Assembly: GCA_944324625.1 (NCBI GenBank) | Contig: CALUWZ010000053.1 | Span: forward strand, 1 to 10,511 | Direction of reading: 5' to 3' | Origin: an uncultured Mailhella sp. | GTDB taxonomy: Bacteria; Desulfobacterota; Desulfovibrionia; Desulfovibrionales; Desulfovibrionaceae | DNA length: 10,511 nt | Shown here: in pieces, positions 1-5,734 of the stretch | Position numbering within the stretch: position 1 is the stretch's first letter | How the letters are laid out: every line of letters begins with the position of its first letter | Translations under genes and position numbers: made by a program | The notes under the pieces: model-generated | Databases searched by the model: none | What the model was told of the DNA's origin: nothing | Seen by the model: the letters and a program-made list of their open reading frames with translations, nothing else

Positions 1-482
1 GGGACTTTGCCTGCAAGCTGTATTTCTTCGATTTCGCCCACGGCTGTTTTCAAAAGGGCGTCGGAAATGACATCCATAAGGGCGGTGTGACCGAACTGCG
101 CCATTTGCTTGTTGCCCATGGCAAGCAGTGCGTCGCCCGCCAAAAGGCAGGGCCGTATGCCGTATTTTATGTGAGCGGAGGTTTTGCCCCGCCTCAGGTC
201 GGCATTGTCCAGAACATCGTCATGCAGAAGGCTTGCCACGTGGAACATTTCAAGCACAACGGAAGCGTCGTAAACGGAAAGTTCCCCGTGTTTGACGGCG
301 TTTTCCGCTTTCAGCAAATTGTACCACAAAAGGGTGAGCACGGGACGGAGCCGTTTTCCGCCGGACAAAAGGGCGTATTCGGCAATCTCCTGCACGGAGG
401 ACGGCATTTTTTTGATAACGTCCCGCAATGCCTTGGTGATGCCTTCCTGTTCGGAGACGGCAAACTGCATAAATTCTTTCAT
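1..482 (-). CDS. Polyprenyl diphosphate synthase, long-chain type (5' part; runs off the left edge)
   Basis: Trans-isoprenyl diphosphate synthases condense isopentenyl diphosphate onto an allylic primer in the cytoplasm, making precursors of quinone side chains or undecaprenyl carrier. About 160 N-terminal residues are visible. The primer and phosphate-binding GGKRLRP motif is at residues 41-47. The first Asp-rich motif is HDDVLD at 87-92 (D88, D89, D92 bind magnesium), followed by DLRRGK at 95-100. The second Asp-rich motif lies outside the window. The residue five before the first Asp is Ala83 and the next is Ser; family knowledge says short-chain enzymes carry bulky aromatics here, so I infer a hexa- to octaprenyl product such as a menaquinone tail. 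The start ATG at 482 has an AGGG 8 bases upstream. An opposite-frame ORF here shows no family features. The family call is secure; the product length is inferred. Confidence 0.93.
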   Translation of the reverse strand, partial: MKEFMQFAVSEQEGITKALRDVIKKMPSSVQEIAEYALLSGGKRLRPVLTLLWYNLLKAENAVKHGELSVYDASVVLEMFHVASLLHDDVLDNADLRRGKTSAHIKYGIRPCLLAGDALLAMGNKQMAQFGHTALMDVISDALLKTAVGEIEEIQLAGKV

Positions 483-520
483 AAGCTGCCCTTAAAACAA
501 GTTTCATTTTCAAGCCAGTA

Positions 521-549
521 TTAATAGCATAAAGCCCTTTATTTCGCAA
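521..549 (-). promoter_or_regulatory. Sigma-70-type promoter for the polyprenyl synthase
   Basis: On the minus strand, TTGCGA (549-544), a 17-base spacer and TATTAA (526-521) form a good -35/-10 pair. It would start transcription near 513 and give a leader of about 30 bases before the ATG at 482. An inverted repeat, GCCCTTT/AAAGGGC (534-540 and 557-563), spans the -35 and spacer and could be an operator or chance. The spacing and position are seen directly; activity is inferred. Confidence 0.55.
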
Positions 550-600
550 GCAAAACAAAGGGCGCAAAAGGATTTTTCGGCAAAGGGGAAGCATGTGCGG

Positions 601-635
601 AAAAAGCCCTGCACTGTATGCGGGCAGGGCTTTTT
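601..635 (-). terminator. Strong intrinsic terminator hairpin, possibly bidirectional
   Basis: A perfect 12-bp stem, AAAAAGCCCTGC (601-612) against GCAGGGCTTTTT (624-635), encloses an 11-base loop. An A-tract on one side and a T-tract on the other let it work in either direction. No conventional gene ends at it: the polyprenyl synthase starts downstream on the minus strand, and nothing recognisable lies upstream on the plus strand. The only feature that could use it is a minus-strand transcript from the 640-980 region, which carries the small ORF at 692-781. The strand is assigned on that basis. Confidence 0.75.
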
Positions 636-691
636 TCATGAAGAGAACAGAGGCTGCCGAGATGACTGAAACGGCTTTTGATTCAGCCTGA

Positions 692-781
692 TTATGAATG
701 TTTTTTCAGGTTTTTGGTATTGGCGTGCACAAGCCAGACGAGGCCGAAAAAGCACAGCAAAAATGTTGAGAGGTACTGCAT
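692..781 (-). CDS. Putative 29-residue single-span membrane protein (small ORF)
   Basis: The ATG at 781 follows GGAG with a 5-base gap, a near-ideal ribosome site, and the ORF ends at TAA (692-694). The peptide opens MQYLSTFLLCFFGLVW, has one hydrophobic segment at about residues 4-19, and ends in a basic tail (KNLKKHS). By the positive-inside rule the C-terminus would face the cytoplasm. This size and shape are common among accessory subunits of membrane complexes (the KdpF and CydX type), but I do not recognise the family and no partner gene is adjacent. A terminator hairpin lies 57 bp downstream, and a Fur-box-like palindrome lies 180 bp upstream. It could be a real small protein, a leader peptide or chance; ribosome site, hydrophobicity and terminator together favour a real gene. 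Confidence 0.45.
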   Translation of the reverse strand: MQYLSTFLLCFFGLVWLVHANTKNLKKHS

Positions 782-960
782 AAAAACTCCGTATGCTGCC
801 CGCGGCAGTCTGAAAGTGCCGTGCACGGCCTGTTCTTTTTTGGGGAAACGGAACGAAAGGGTTTGTTATGGGCAGGACAGCTTTTTTCGGCTGTCATGCC
901 TTATTATGCAAATTTGAACAGGCAAGCGCACGGCGTTGAAACACGGAAACCGTGCTTATA
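782..960 (-). other. Structured leader-like region with no conventional gene
   Basis: No recognisable protein is encoded here on either strand. Three inverted repeats are visible: an 11-bp stem with one mismatch (871-881 against 890-900, 8-base loop); a perfect 12-base palindrome GCCGTGCACGGC (818-829); and a short hairpin CTGCC/GGCAG (796-800 and 804-808). Near 928-955, two GG-containing segments (928-933 and 942-946) can each pair with CCGTGC (950-955), so alternative folds are possible. If a minus-strand transcript starts near the Fur-box-like site, this would be its roughly 170-base leader before the small ORF. It matches no riboswitch class I know. Confidence 0.35.
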
Positions 961-977
961 ATGAAATTGAATTTCAT
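961..977. promoter_or_regulatory. Fur-box-like 7-1-7 palindrome
   Basis: ATGAAATTGAATTTCAT is a perfect inverted repeat of eight bases around a central G. It has the 7-1-7 layout of Fur-family operators and differs at one position per arm from the Desulfovibrio-type Fur consensus as I recall it (TGAAAAT-N-ATTTTCA). On the minus strand it directly precedes a -10-like TATAAG (960-955), though no good -35 is visible. On the plus strand it lies 28 bases upstream of a promoter-like TTGGCA...TATAAA. A fur gene lies 350 bp away but points leftward with its own promoter at about 1860, so the site would serve another transcript. The sequence is AT-rich, so a chance palindrome is possible. Confidence 0.4.
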
Positions 978-1005
978 TTTTAGAAATTAGCAGAAAGCAA
1001 ATTTT

Positions 1006-1034
1006 TTGGCAAGTTAAATTTTGGTTTTTATAAA
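1006..1034 (+). promoter_or_regulatory. Sigma-70-like promoter with no obvious gene
   Basis: TTGGCA (1006-1011), a 17-base spacer and TATAAA (1029-1034) predict a start near 1041. Downstream is a purine-rich AAAGGGAG (1072-1079) four bases before an ATG at 1084. The reading frame from that ATG then runs antisense through the whole of fur, so a genuine long protein is unlikely. The transcript could be a short RNA or antisense to fur, or the match may be chance in AT-rich DNA. Confidence 0.3.
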
Positions 1035-1290
1035 ATTTTCCGCATGGACAAACAATCCTGCAGGCGCGCAGGAAAGGGAGCGCATGAATGCAGAGGGGCA
1101 AGCTTCAAGCACCGCAGGCGTGCAGGACCGCAAGGCGTTTGGGAACAGGCATTCGGATAACTGCGCACTATCTGCCGTTTTGGTGCAGACTGTGTATTTT
1201 CTGACCGTATTAAATCCTTTTTCGGGAATGCGGAGCGAGGCGGATTGCCGCTCAAAAATGAAAAGAACGGTTCTGCTGCCGCGTCAGCCG
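1035..1290. other. Intergenic stretch with a 14-bp imperfect direct repeat
   Basis: I see no credible gene between the promoter-like element and the fur terminator. Two copies of GCAGGCGYGCAGGA lie at 1060-1073 and 1114-1127, differing at one base and offset by 54 bp. The first copy is part of a small hairpin (TCCTGC at 1056-1061 with GCAGGA at 1068-1073). ORFs on both strands have compositions unlike the neighbouring genes. It may be a decayed gene or the body of an untranslated RNA. Confidence 0.3.
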
Positions 1291-1317
1291 AAAAAAAAGC
1301 CTGCTTTTCAGGCAGGC
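1291..1317 (-). terminator. Intrinsic terminator of fur
   Basis: Read on the minus strand: GCCTGC (1317-1312), a 7-base loop, GCAGGC (1304-1299), then eight Ts (1298-1291). It begins 7 bases after the fur stop codon, so fur is probably a single-gene unit. Confidence 0.85.
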
Positions 1318-1323
1318 CGCAGA

Positions 1324-1830
1324 TTATTTCAAGGAATCGAAATTGATTTTTTTTCGGCAGTCTTCGCAGACTCCGAGCAAAATATGCTGGTGGTCAAGAA
1401 GGACAAAGCCGTGGGACTTGGCGAGATCGTTTTGAATTTTTTCCACTTCGGGCAGGGTGAATTCCACGGTTTTTCCGCATTCTTTGCATACAAGGTGGTC
1501 ATGGTGCTGTTTTGCCGTGCTGACTTCGTAGCGTGCAAAGCCTTCTCCCACGTGCAGTTCTTCGGCAAGCCCGACTTCGCACAGAAGCTTGATGGTGCGG
1601 TAGACAGTGGTTTGTCCTATGCTCGGGTGTTTTTTGTGCACTTCCTGATAAATTTCTTCGAGGGAGTGGTGACCTGCCATGCAGAAAAAGATTTTTGCGA
1701 TATTAATCCGCTGTTTTGTTGTGTTGAGGCCTCTCTGGTCCATGAGCATGAGAAAGTTGTTGAGGCCTTCTTCCGCCAGTTTTCCCGTTCCTTTTTTTTC
1801 CGTAGTCTTTTGCATAAAATATACAACCAT
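1324..1830 (-). CDS. fur: Fur-family transcriptional regulator, probably Fur
   Basis: Fur-family proteins are dimeric metal-sensing repressors that bind 7-1-7 palindromes and control iron uptake and storage. The protein is 168 residues, slightly longer than the usual 140-150 because of an N-terminal extension. The winged-helix DNA-binding domain covers about residues 20-100 and includes the recognition region GQTTVYRTIKLL (72-83). The metal and dimerisation domain follows: HHDHLVC at 109-115, Cys115-x-x-Cys118 as a structural zinc ligand pair, DHQH at 146-149, and a second pair Cys155-x-x-Cys158. The HHDHLVCKECGK...EF pattern with HGF (140-142) is closer to Fur than to Zur or PerR, but the sensed metal cannot be proved from sequence. 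The ATG at 1830 has AGGG very close (3 bases); an internal ATG at 1815 has no ribosome site. It is divergent from the NCS2 permease and has its own terminator. Confidence 0.88.
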   Translation of the reverse strand: MVVYFMQKTTEKKGTGKLAEEGLNNFLMLMDQRGLNTTKQRINIAKIFFCMAGHHSLEEIYQEVHKKHPSIGQTTVYRTIKLLCEVGLAEELHVGEGFARYEVSTAKQHHDHLVCKECGKTVEFTLPEVEKIQNDLAKSHGFVLLDHQHILLGVCEDCRKKINFDSLK

Positions 1831-1853
1831 AACCCTAAAATATGAATAATTCT

Positions 1854-1882
1854 TTTGTATATAATTTTTAAAATCGTGTCAA
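1854..1882 (-). promoter_or_regulatory. fur promoter
   Basis: A perfect -35 TTGACA (1882-1877) faces a -10 candidate TACAAA (1859-1854) at 17 bases, or TATACA at 15 bases. The predicted start near 1847 gives a leader of about 17 bases. I found no convincing 7-1-7 Fur box over it; the best palindrome, GAATAATTC (1845-1853), is only 4-1-4, so autoregulation is not shown by the sequence. Confidence 0.55.
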
Positions 1883-1896
1883 ACCCTATATAATTT
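1858..1896. repeat. Pair of 10-bp direct repeats in the fur/permease divergent region
   Basis: TATATAATTT occurs at 1858-1867 and again at 1887-1896, offset by 29 bp, close to three helical turns. Each copy sits at promoter elements of the divergent genes. This could be a regulator's paired half-sites or simply two TATAAT-like -10 regions in AT-rich DNA. Confidence 0.35.
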
Positions 1897-1897
1897 C

Positions 1898-1926
1898 TTG
1901 ATTTTCTCATATTCTTGGTGTATTTG
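1898..1926 (+). promoter_or_regulatory. Candidate promoter of the NCS2 permease
   Basis: TTGATT (1898-1903), a 17-base spacer and TATTTG (1921-1926) predict a start near 1933 and a 20-base leader containing the AAAGGAAG ribosome site. A better -10, TATAAT (1889-1894), lies upstream but has only a weak -35, so the choice is uncertain. No purine riboswitch fold is visible in the leader. Confidence 0.35.
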
Positions 1927-1952
1927 CCCTTGAGCTTTAAAGGAAGTTGTTC

Positions 1953-3254
1953 ATGTTTGAAAAATTATTCGCTCTGGAAAAATTCAAAACCAATGTGCGC
2001 GTGGAAATTGTGGCAGGTTTTACCACATTTATGTCCATGGCGTATATTTTGCTTGTAAATCCGCTTCTGCTGTCCGAAAGCGGCATGCCTCTGCAGGCGT
2101 GTTTTACCGCCACTGTGTGGGCATCAGTCCTGCCGACGCTGATCATGGGCTTTTTTGCCAATCTGCCCATTGCGCTTGCGCCCGGCATGGGCGTCAATGC
2201 CTTTTTTACCTATACCCTTGTGCACAGCATGGGGCTTTCATGGGAAAATGCTTTGTCCGCCGTGTTTATTTCGGGTCTTCTGTTTACCTTGGCGGTGATT
2301 TTCAATATTCCGGTTTATATTATGAAAGCAGTGCCCAAGGAGCTTAAAAGCGCCATAGGCGTGGGCATAGGCTTTTTTATTACGTTAATCGGTTTTCAAA
2401 ATGCAGGCATTACCGTAAAAGACGACACCACCATGCTTATGCTCGGCGATTTGTCAAATACTTCCGCCCTGCTTGCCGTTTTCGGCCTTATTTTTACGGC
2501 GGCGCTTCTGCACAGAGGCGTCAAAGGCGCACTGCTGTGGGGAATTTTGGCCGTGTCGTTTGTTTCCATGCTTCTTGGCGCAAGCCCCGCGCCCAAGGGC
2601 ATAAGCGATATTGTCAGCACGGATATTCCGAGCATTTCCCCGATTTTTATGCAGCTGGAATTCGGACAGGTTTTGAAAGTGAGTTTCCTTTCCGTATTTT
2701 TCAGCATGACAATGGTGGACCTGTTCAATGCCATGGGTACGTTCATCGGGCTTTCTTCCAAGCTCGGCGAAGACGAAAACGGCATAATACGGGGACTTAA
2801 GCCTGCCGCCTTTGCCGACGCTTCGGGAACGCTCATGGGCTCGCTGCTCGGCACAAGTCCCGTTACCAGTTATCTGGAAAGCATTACGGGCATTGCGGAA
2901 GGCGGAAGAACGGGGCTGACAGCCGTTACCTGCGCCGCGCTTTTTGTGGTTGCGCTGATTTTTGCCCCCTTGGTGCAGCTTATTCCGCAGGTTGCCACGG
3001 CTCCCTGCTTGATTTTGGTGGGCGCATTCATGATGCAGGATATCAAGGAAATTGATTTTTCCGACGTTACGGAATGCCTGCCTGCGTTTTTGGTCATGGT
3101 CAGCATGCCGTTTACCTATAATATTGTATCGGGTTTCGGGCTTGGCTTTATCAGCTATTGTGTTATACAAACCTGCATAGGCAGGGCGAAAAAGGTTTCT
3201 GCCGTGCTGTGGCTTGTTTCCTTGTGTTTTTTAATCAATTTTACAGTGACATAG
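1953..3254 (+). CDS. NCS2 family permease, AzgA-type (adenine/guanine/hypoxanthine)
   Basis: This inner-membrane protein most likely imports purine bases by proton symport. It is 433 residues, typical for the COG2252 branch. Family signatures in order: N-terminal KFKTNVRVEIVAGFTTFMSM (11-30), APGMGVNAFFTY (76-87), GIGFFITLIGFQNAGI (138-153), VDLFNAMGTFIG (255-266), and TSPVTSYLESITGIAEGGRTG (301-321), whose Glu309 matches the substrate-binding Glu of AzgA homologues. About 12-14 hydrophobic segments fit the family. The usual DLFDT reads DLFNA here, with Asn259 for the second Asp. The start is the ATG at 1953, six bases after AGGAAG; a TTG two codons earlier overlaps the spacer and is unlikely. 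It is divergent from fur. Transporter class is secure; the exact purine is not. Confidence 0.9.
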   Translation: MFEKLFALEKFKTNVRVEIVAGFTTFMSMAYILLVNPLLLSESGMPLQACFTATVWASVLPTLIMGFFANLPIALAPGMGVNAFFTYTLVHSMGLSWENALSAVFISGLLFTLAVIFNIPVYIMKAVPKELKSAIGVGIGFFITLIGFQNAGITVKDDTTMLMLGDLSNTSALLAVFGLIFTAALLHRGVKGALLWGILAVSFVSMLLGASPAPKGISDIVSTDIPSISPIFMQLEFGQVLKVSFLSVFFSMTMVDLFNAMGTFIGLSSKLGEDENGIIRGLKPAAFADASGTLMGSLLGTSPVTSYLESITGIAEGGRTGLTAVTCAALFVVALIFAPLVQLIPQVATAPCLILVGAFMMQDIKEIDFSDVTECLPAFLVMVSMPFTYNIVSGFGLGFISYCVIQTCIGRAKKVSAVLWLVSLCFLINFTVT

Positions 3255-3263
3255 GGTATTGGC

Positions 3264-3344
3264 ATGAAAATGTGTTTTGACATGAAAAAACTGTGCAGGG
3301 ATCCGCACGCCCGTGAATTTTTGGCTCAGCTCAACCTTTGGTAA
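3264..3344 (+). CDS. Candidate 26-residue small ORF behind the permease
   Basis: The permease stop codon (TAG, 3252-3254) lies partly inside an AGGG ribosome site (3253-3256), and an ATG follows 7 bases later, an arrangement that favours translational coupling. The peptide starts MKMCFDMKKLCRDPH and ends in Trp. It has two cysteines and a basic, amphipathic character, and no membrane segment or known domain. It ends 46 bp before the MATE start. It may be a small protein, a leader peptide for the MATE gene, or a remnant. I do not recognise it. The intergenic DNA around it is otherwise AT-rich, with no clear terminator or strong promoter. Confidence 0.35.
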   Translation: MKMCFDMKKLCRDPHAREFLAQLNLW

Positions 3345-3390
3345 GATATGATTTTTTTTGGTAAAAAATTATATTTGCAGGGAGCATTTC

Positions 3391-4758
3391 ATGTTTAAAG
3401 ACATACATTTTAAAAAACACGCAAGGGATCTGATTCATTTGGGGCTGCCCATTCTGCTCGGCCAGCTTGCCCAAATGTCCATGAACTTTGTGGATACCGT
3501 GGTGGCGGGCAAGGCAGGCACCGCGCACATGGCAGGCGTTTCCATCGGCGGTGCGCTGTGGACGCCTCTGCTTTTGTTCGGGCAGGGAATTTTGATTCCC
3601 ATAGGCCCGCTTGTGGCGCAGGGCATAGGTGCGGGCAAAAAGGAAAGCCTGAACCGTTTTTGGCGTCAGGGCGTCTGGCTTGCGCTTTTTGTGTCCGTTT
3701 TTCTGATTCTGCTGTTTACTGCCGCCTCTTATGTCTTTTTGCATACAGATAAAATTGACAGGGAAATGGCGGTTATCGCTTCCGATTATCTGTTTTACAT
3801 AAAATGGGGCATGCCTGCGTTTCTGCTCTTTTTTGTAACCCGTTTTTTTGTTGAGGCAAAATCCTATACGCGGCCTGCGATGATTGCGGGATTTATCGGA
3901 CTTTTCTGCAATATTCCGCTGAACTATATTTTTGCTTTCGGCTATTTCGGCATGCCTGCCCTCGGCGGCGCTGGCTGCGGACTTGCCACGGCCGCGGTCT
4001 GCTGGATTATGTTTCTGACCATGCTGTTTTATTTGAAAAAGCACAGCCCCGCAACTGCCAAGTTCCACCGTCCCAACTTTGTCATTATGAAGCGTGTGGG
4101 GCGGCTCGGTCTGCCTGTGGCATTTGCGCTGCTTCTGGAAGTTTCGTCATTTTCCCTGATTTCCCTGCTGATTTCGCCCCTCGGCAAAATTACGGTATCG
4201 GGACATCAGGTTGCCATGACCACGTCGGCGCTGATTTTCATGTTTCCGCTTTCCCTTGGCACCGCCACCAGCATTTTGGTGGGAAAATACCTCGGCGCAG
4301 GCGATTTGAAACAGGCTAAGCAGAACAGGCAGACCAGCATGCTCATGGCGTTTATGGTTGCCTGCATCAGCCTGACCTGCCTTTTTGTTTTTCGGGTGCA
4401 GATTGCCGAGCTTTATTCCGACGATCCCATGGTTATTGCCCTTGCGGCTTCCATTATTGTGTATACCGCCATTTATCAGATTCCCGACAATGTGCAGATG
4501 TCCGTGCTTTCTGCGCTCAGGGGCTATAACGATACCAAGGCGATTTTCTGCATTTCCTGTTTTTCTTACTGGATAATGAGCGTGCCCGTGGGCTATGCCC
4601 TCTGCTATACGGAAATTCTGGGCAAGCCGCTCGGCGTGTACGGGTTCTGGATAGGGCTTATTGTGGGGCTGACCAGTTCCTGCATATTGGTAAATTTGCG
4701 CATACGCCATTTGGAACGGCTTACGCCCGAACAGATAAAAGCAAAGCTCAGCAAATAA
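3391..4758 (+). CDS. MATE family efflux transporter, NorM type
   Basis: MATE proteins export cationic drugs and metabolites through the inner membrane in exchange for sodium or protons. The product is 455 residues with twelve hydrophobic segments in two homologous halves, the standard size. The N-terminal LGLPILLGQLAQMSMNFVDT (18-36) and the start of the second half, RLGLPVAFALLLEVSSF (238-254), are NorM-like. Three acidic residues fit the cation site of Vibrio NorM: Asp35, Glu250 and Asp366 (in YQIPDNVQ), with LRGYNDT following at 376-382. I chose the ATG at 3391 because GGGAG lies 6-7 bases before it; the frame is open upstream to a TTG at 3358 that lacks a site. Substrate cannot be predicted. 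It shares a terminator with the convergent MBL gene. Presence of all three acidic residues suggests a working, probably sodium-coupled, pump. Confidence 0.92.
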   Translation: MFKDIHFKKHARDLIHLGLPILLGQLAQMSMNFVDTVVAGKAGTAHMAGVSIGGALWTPLLLFGQGILIPIGPLVAQGIGAGKKESLNRFWRQGVWLALFVSVFLILLFTAASYVFLHTDKIDREMAVIASDYLFYIKWGMPAFLLFFVTRFFVEAKSYTRPAMIAGFIGLFCNIPLNYIFAFGYFGMPALGGAGCGLATAAVCWIMFLTMLFYLKKHSPATAKFHRPNFVIMKRVGRLGLPVAFALLLEVSSFSLISLLISPLGKITVSGHQVAMTTSALIFMFPLSLGTATSILVGKYLGAGDLKQAKQNRQTSMLMAFMVACISLTCLFVFRVQIAELYSDDPMVIALAASIIVYTAIYQIPDNVQMSVLSALRGYNDTKAIFCISCFSYWIMSVPVGYALCYTEILGKPLGVYGFWIGLIVGLTSSCILVNLRIRHLERLTPEQIKAKLSK

Positions 4759-4781
4759 AAAAGGGGGATTTTCCCCCTTTT
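4759..4781. terminator. Bidirectional terminator between the MATE and MBL genes
   Basis: A 10-bp perfect stem, four A and five G plus A (4759-4768) against T plus five C and four T (4772-4781), has a 3-base loop. It starts immediately after the MATE stop codon and includes two bases of the convergent gene's stop (TAA on the minus strand, 4782-4780). Both directions end in a T-tract. Confidence 0.85.
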
Positions 4782-5670
4782 ATTGTTTGGTATGCCAGCG
4801 CATGAGATTGTTTTCAAAAAGCGGCTCGGCAATGCCTTCGTCATACAGCCATGTAAGGTATGAGCGGACCGTGGAGCCCGTTACCGCATACTGGCCCAAG
4901 GTGAGCGGTATATTGTAATGATTGAACAGGGCTTGGATGAGTTCGTCAAAGGTGTGCGGCGTTCTGCAGATTTCGGCAATGAGGTTTTTAACGGAAAGCA
5001 CGGCTTTTCTGTTTATTTCGGTCAGGGCTTTAATGTCCGTAAAGGGTTCGCCGTGGGCAGGCACAAAAAGTTTTGCTTCCAGTTTTTCCGCTTCGTCAAG
5101 CTGCCTGAAATAGCCTGCCGCGTGGTAATTGAAGGCAATGCCGTATTTTTCGAACACAAAGGGACTGCACAGCATATCGGCGGTAAAAACAATGTCGTCG
5201 GGCGTGCGCAGGCCTATCATGTACAGGCTGTGGCCGGGAAAATTGATGACTTCAAAACCCTGCGGAAGGTCTGCTTCGGAAATATCCCGCACACTGCTGT
5301 CCGGGGCTTTGAAAAGGGGCGTCTGCAGAACTTTGGGCGGATAGGAGCCCCAAAGCGCCATGGGCGAAAGTATGGTGTTTTCGATAAAGCGGCAGTCCAT
5401 GCCGTTGGAATAGGCGGGAATGCCGAATTCTTTCTGCAGATAGGCATTGGAGCCGATATGGTCGGCATGGCAGTGGGTGTTGATGATTGCCTTGGGTTTC
5501 CAGCCGTTGGCCTGCAGATGTTTGGCTATGCGTTTGCCCATGCGCAGGTCAAGGCCCGTATCAATAATCCAAGCCTCTTTTTCTTCCTTTGTGCTGTCTA
5601 CGTAAATGCCCACGTTGACGGGACTTTCAATATAATAGGTGTTTTCGCCGACCTGTATTAAATCGTACAT
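4780..5670 (-). CDS. MBL-fold metallo-hydrolase with C-terminal helical/winged-helix-like tail
   Basis: This is a cytoplasmic metallo-beta-lactamase-fold hydrolase of 296 residues, in the broad group that includes glyoxalase II and lactonases. All metal ligands are visible: THCHADH at 65-71 (His66, His68, Asp70, His71), PGHS with His147, FTAD with Asp165, and PAHGEP with His206. Residues about 215-296 follow the catalytic domain and contain FDELIQAL (241-248) and GSTVRSYLTWLYDEG (265-279), which look like a winged-helix or LACTB2-type tail. No signal peptide is present. AGGA precedes the ATG at 5670 with a short gap. The hydrolysed substrate is unknown; thioester, lactone and phosphodiester hydrolysis are all possible in this fold. 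Its stop codon lies in the shared terminator. Confidence 0.88.
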   Translation of the reverse strand: MYDLIQVGENTYYIESPVNVGIYVDSTKEEKEAWIIDTGLDLRMGKRIAKHLQANGWKPKAIINTHCHADHIGSNAYLQKEFGIPAYSNGMDCRFIENTILSPMALWGSYPPKVLQTPLFKAPDSSVRDISEADLPQGFEVINFPGHSLYMIGLRTPDDIVFTADMLCSPFVFEKYGIAFNYHAAGYFRQLDEAEKLEAKLFVPAHGEPFTDIKALTEINRKAVLSVKNLIAEICRTPHTFDELIQALFNHYNIPLTLGQYAVTGSTVRSYLTWLYDEGIAEPLFENNLMRWHTKQ

Positions 5671-5705
5671 AAAATCCTCGCGCCTGAAATACTGTGTGTA
5701 CGTAG

Positions 5706-5734
5706 TTATTAACTTAAAAAAAGCACGCTGTAAA
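5706..5734 (-). promoter_or_regulatory. Candidate promoter of the MBL gene
   Basis: On the minus strand TTTACA (5734-5729), a 17-base spacer and TAATAA (5711-5706) predict a start near 5699 and a leader of about 29 bases. The -35 hexamer lies in the loop and upper stem of the upstream fliJ-motE terminator, so terminator and promoter overlap. Confidence 0.4.

Noticed and set aside
250..639. Minus-strand ORF of 129 codons over the polyprenyl synthase start
   Set aside because: It is in another frame from the clear polyprenyl synthase, is rich in Arg, Cys and Leu, shows no domain, and spans the terminator hairpin and promoter.
871..900. Intrinsic terminator
   Set aside because: The 11-bp stem has a mismatch and is followed by TTATTATG rather than a T-run, so it is described as leader structure instead.
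1021..1845. Plus-strand ORF of 274 codons antisense to fur
   Set aside because: Most of its length is the mirror of fur codons (Phe- and His-rich antisense composition). Only the promoter-like element before it is kept as a finding.
1836..1853. Fur autoregulatory box in the fur promoter
   Set aside because: Only GAATAATTC is symmetric (4-1-4); extending it gives mismatches, and it does not align with the 7-1-7 pattern.
1881..1952. Purine riboswitch upstream of the purine permease
   Set aside because: The leader is only about 20-60 bases, and I see neither the three-way junction nor the conserved loop sequences.
3331..4068. Long minus-strand ORF opposite the MATE gene
   Set aside because: It is antisense to a well-supported transporter, and its Lys/Arg/His/Gln-rich composition is typical of antisense to membrane-protein codons. 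The same holds for 4147-4710 and 2454-3170.
4918..5661. Plus-strand ORF of 247 codons opposite the MBL gene
   Set aside because: The minus-strand frame has every MBL metal ligand; the plus-strand frame is its shadow and has no motif.
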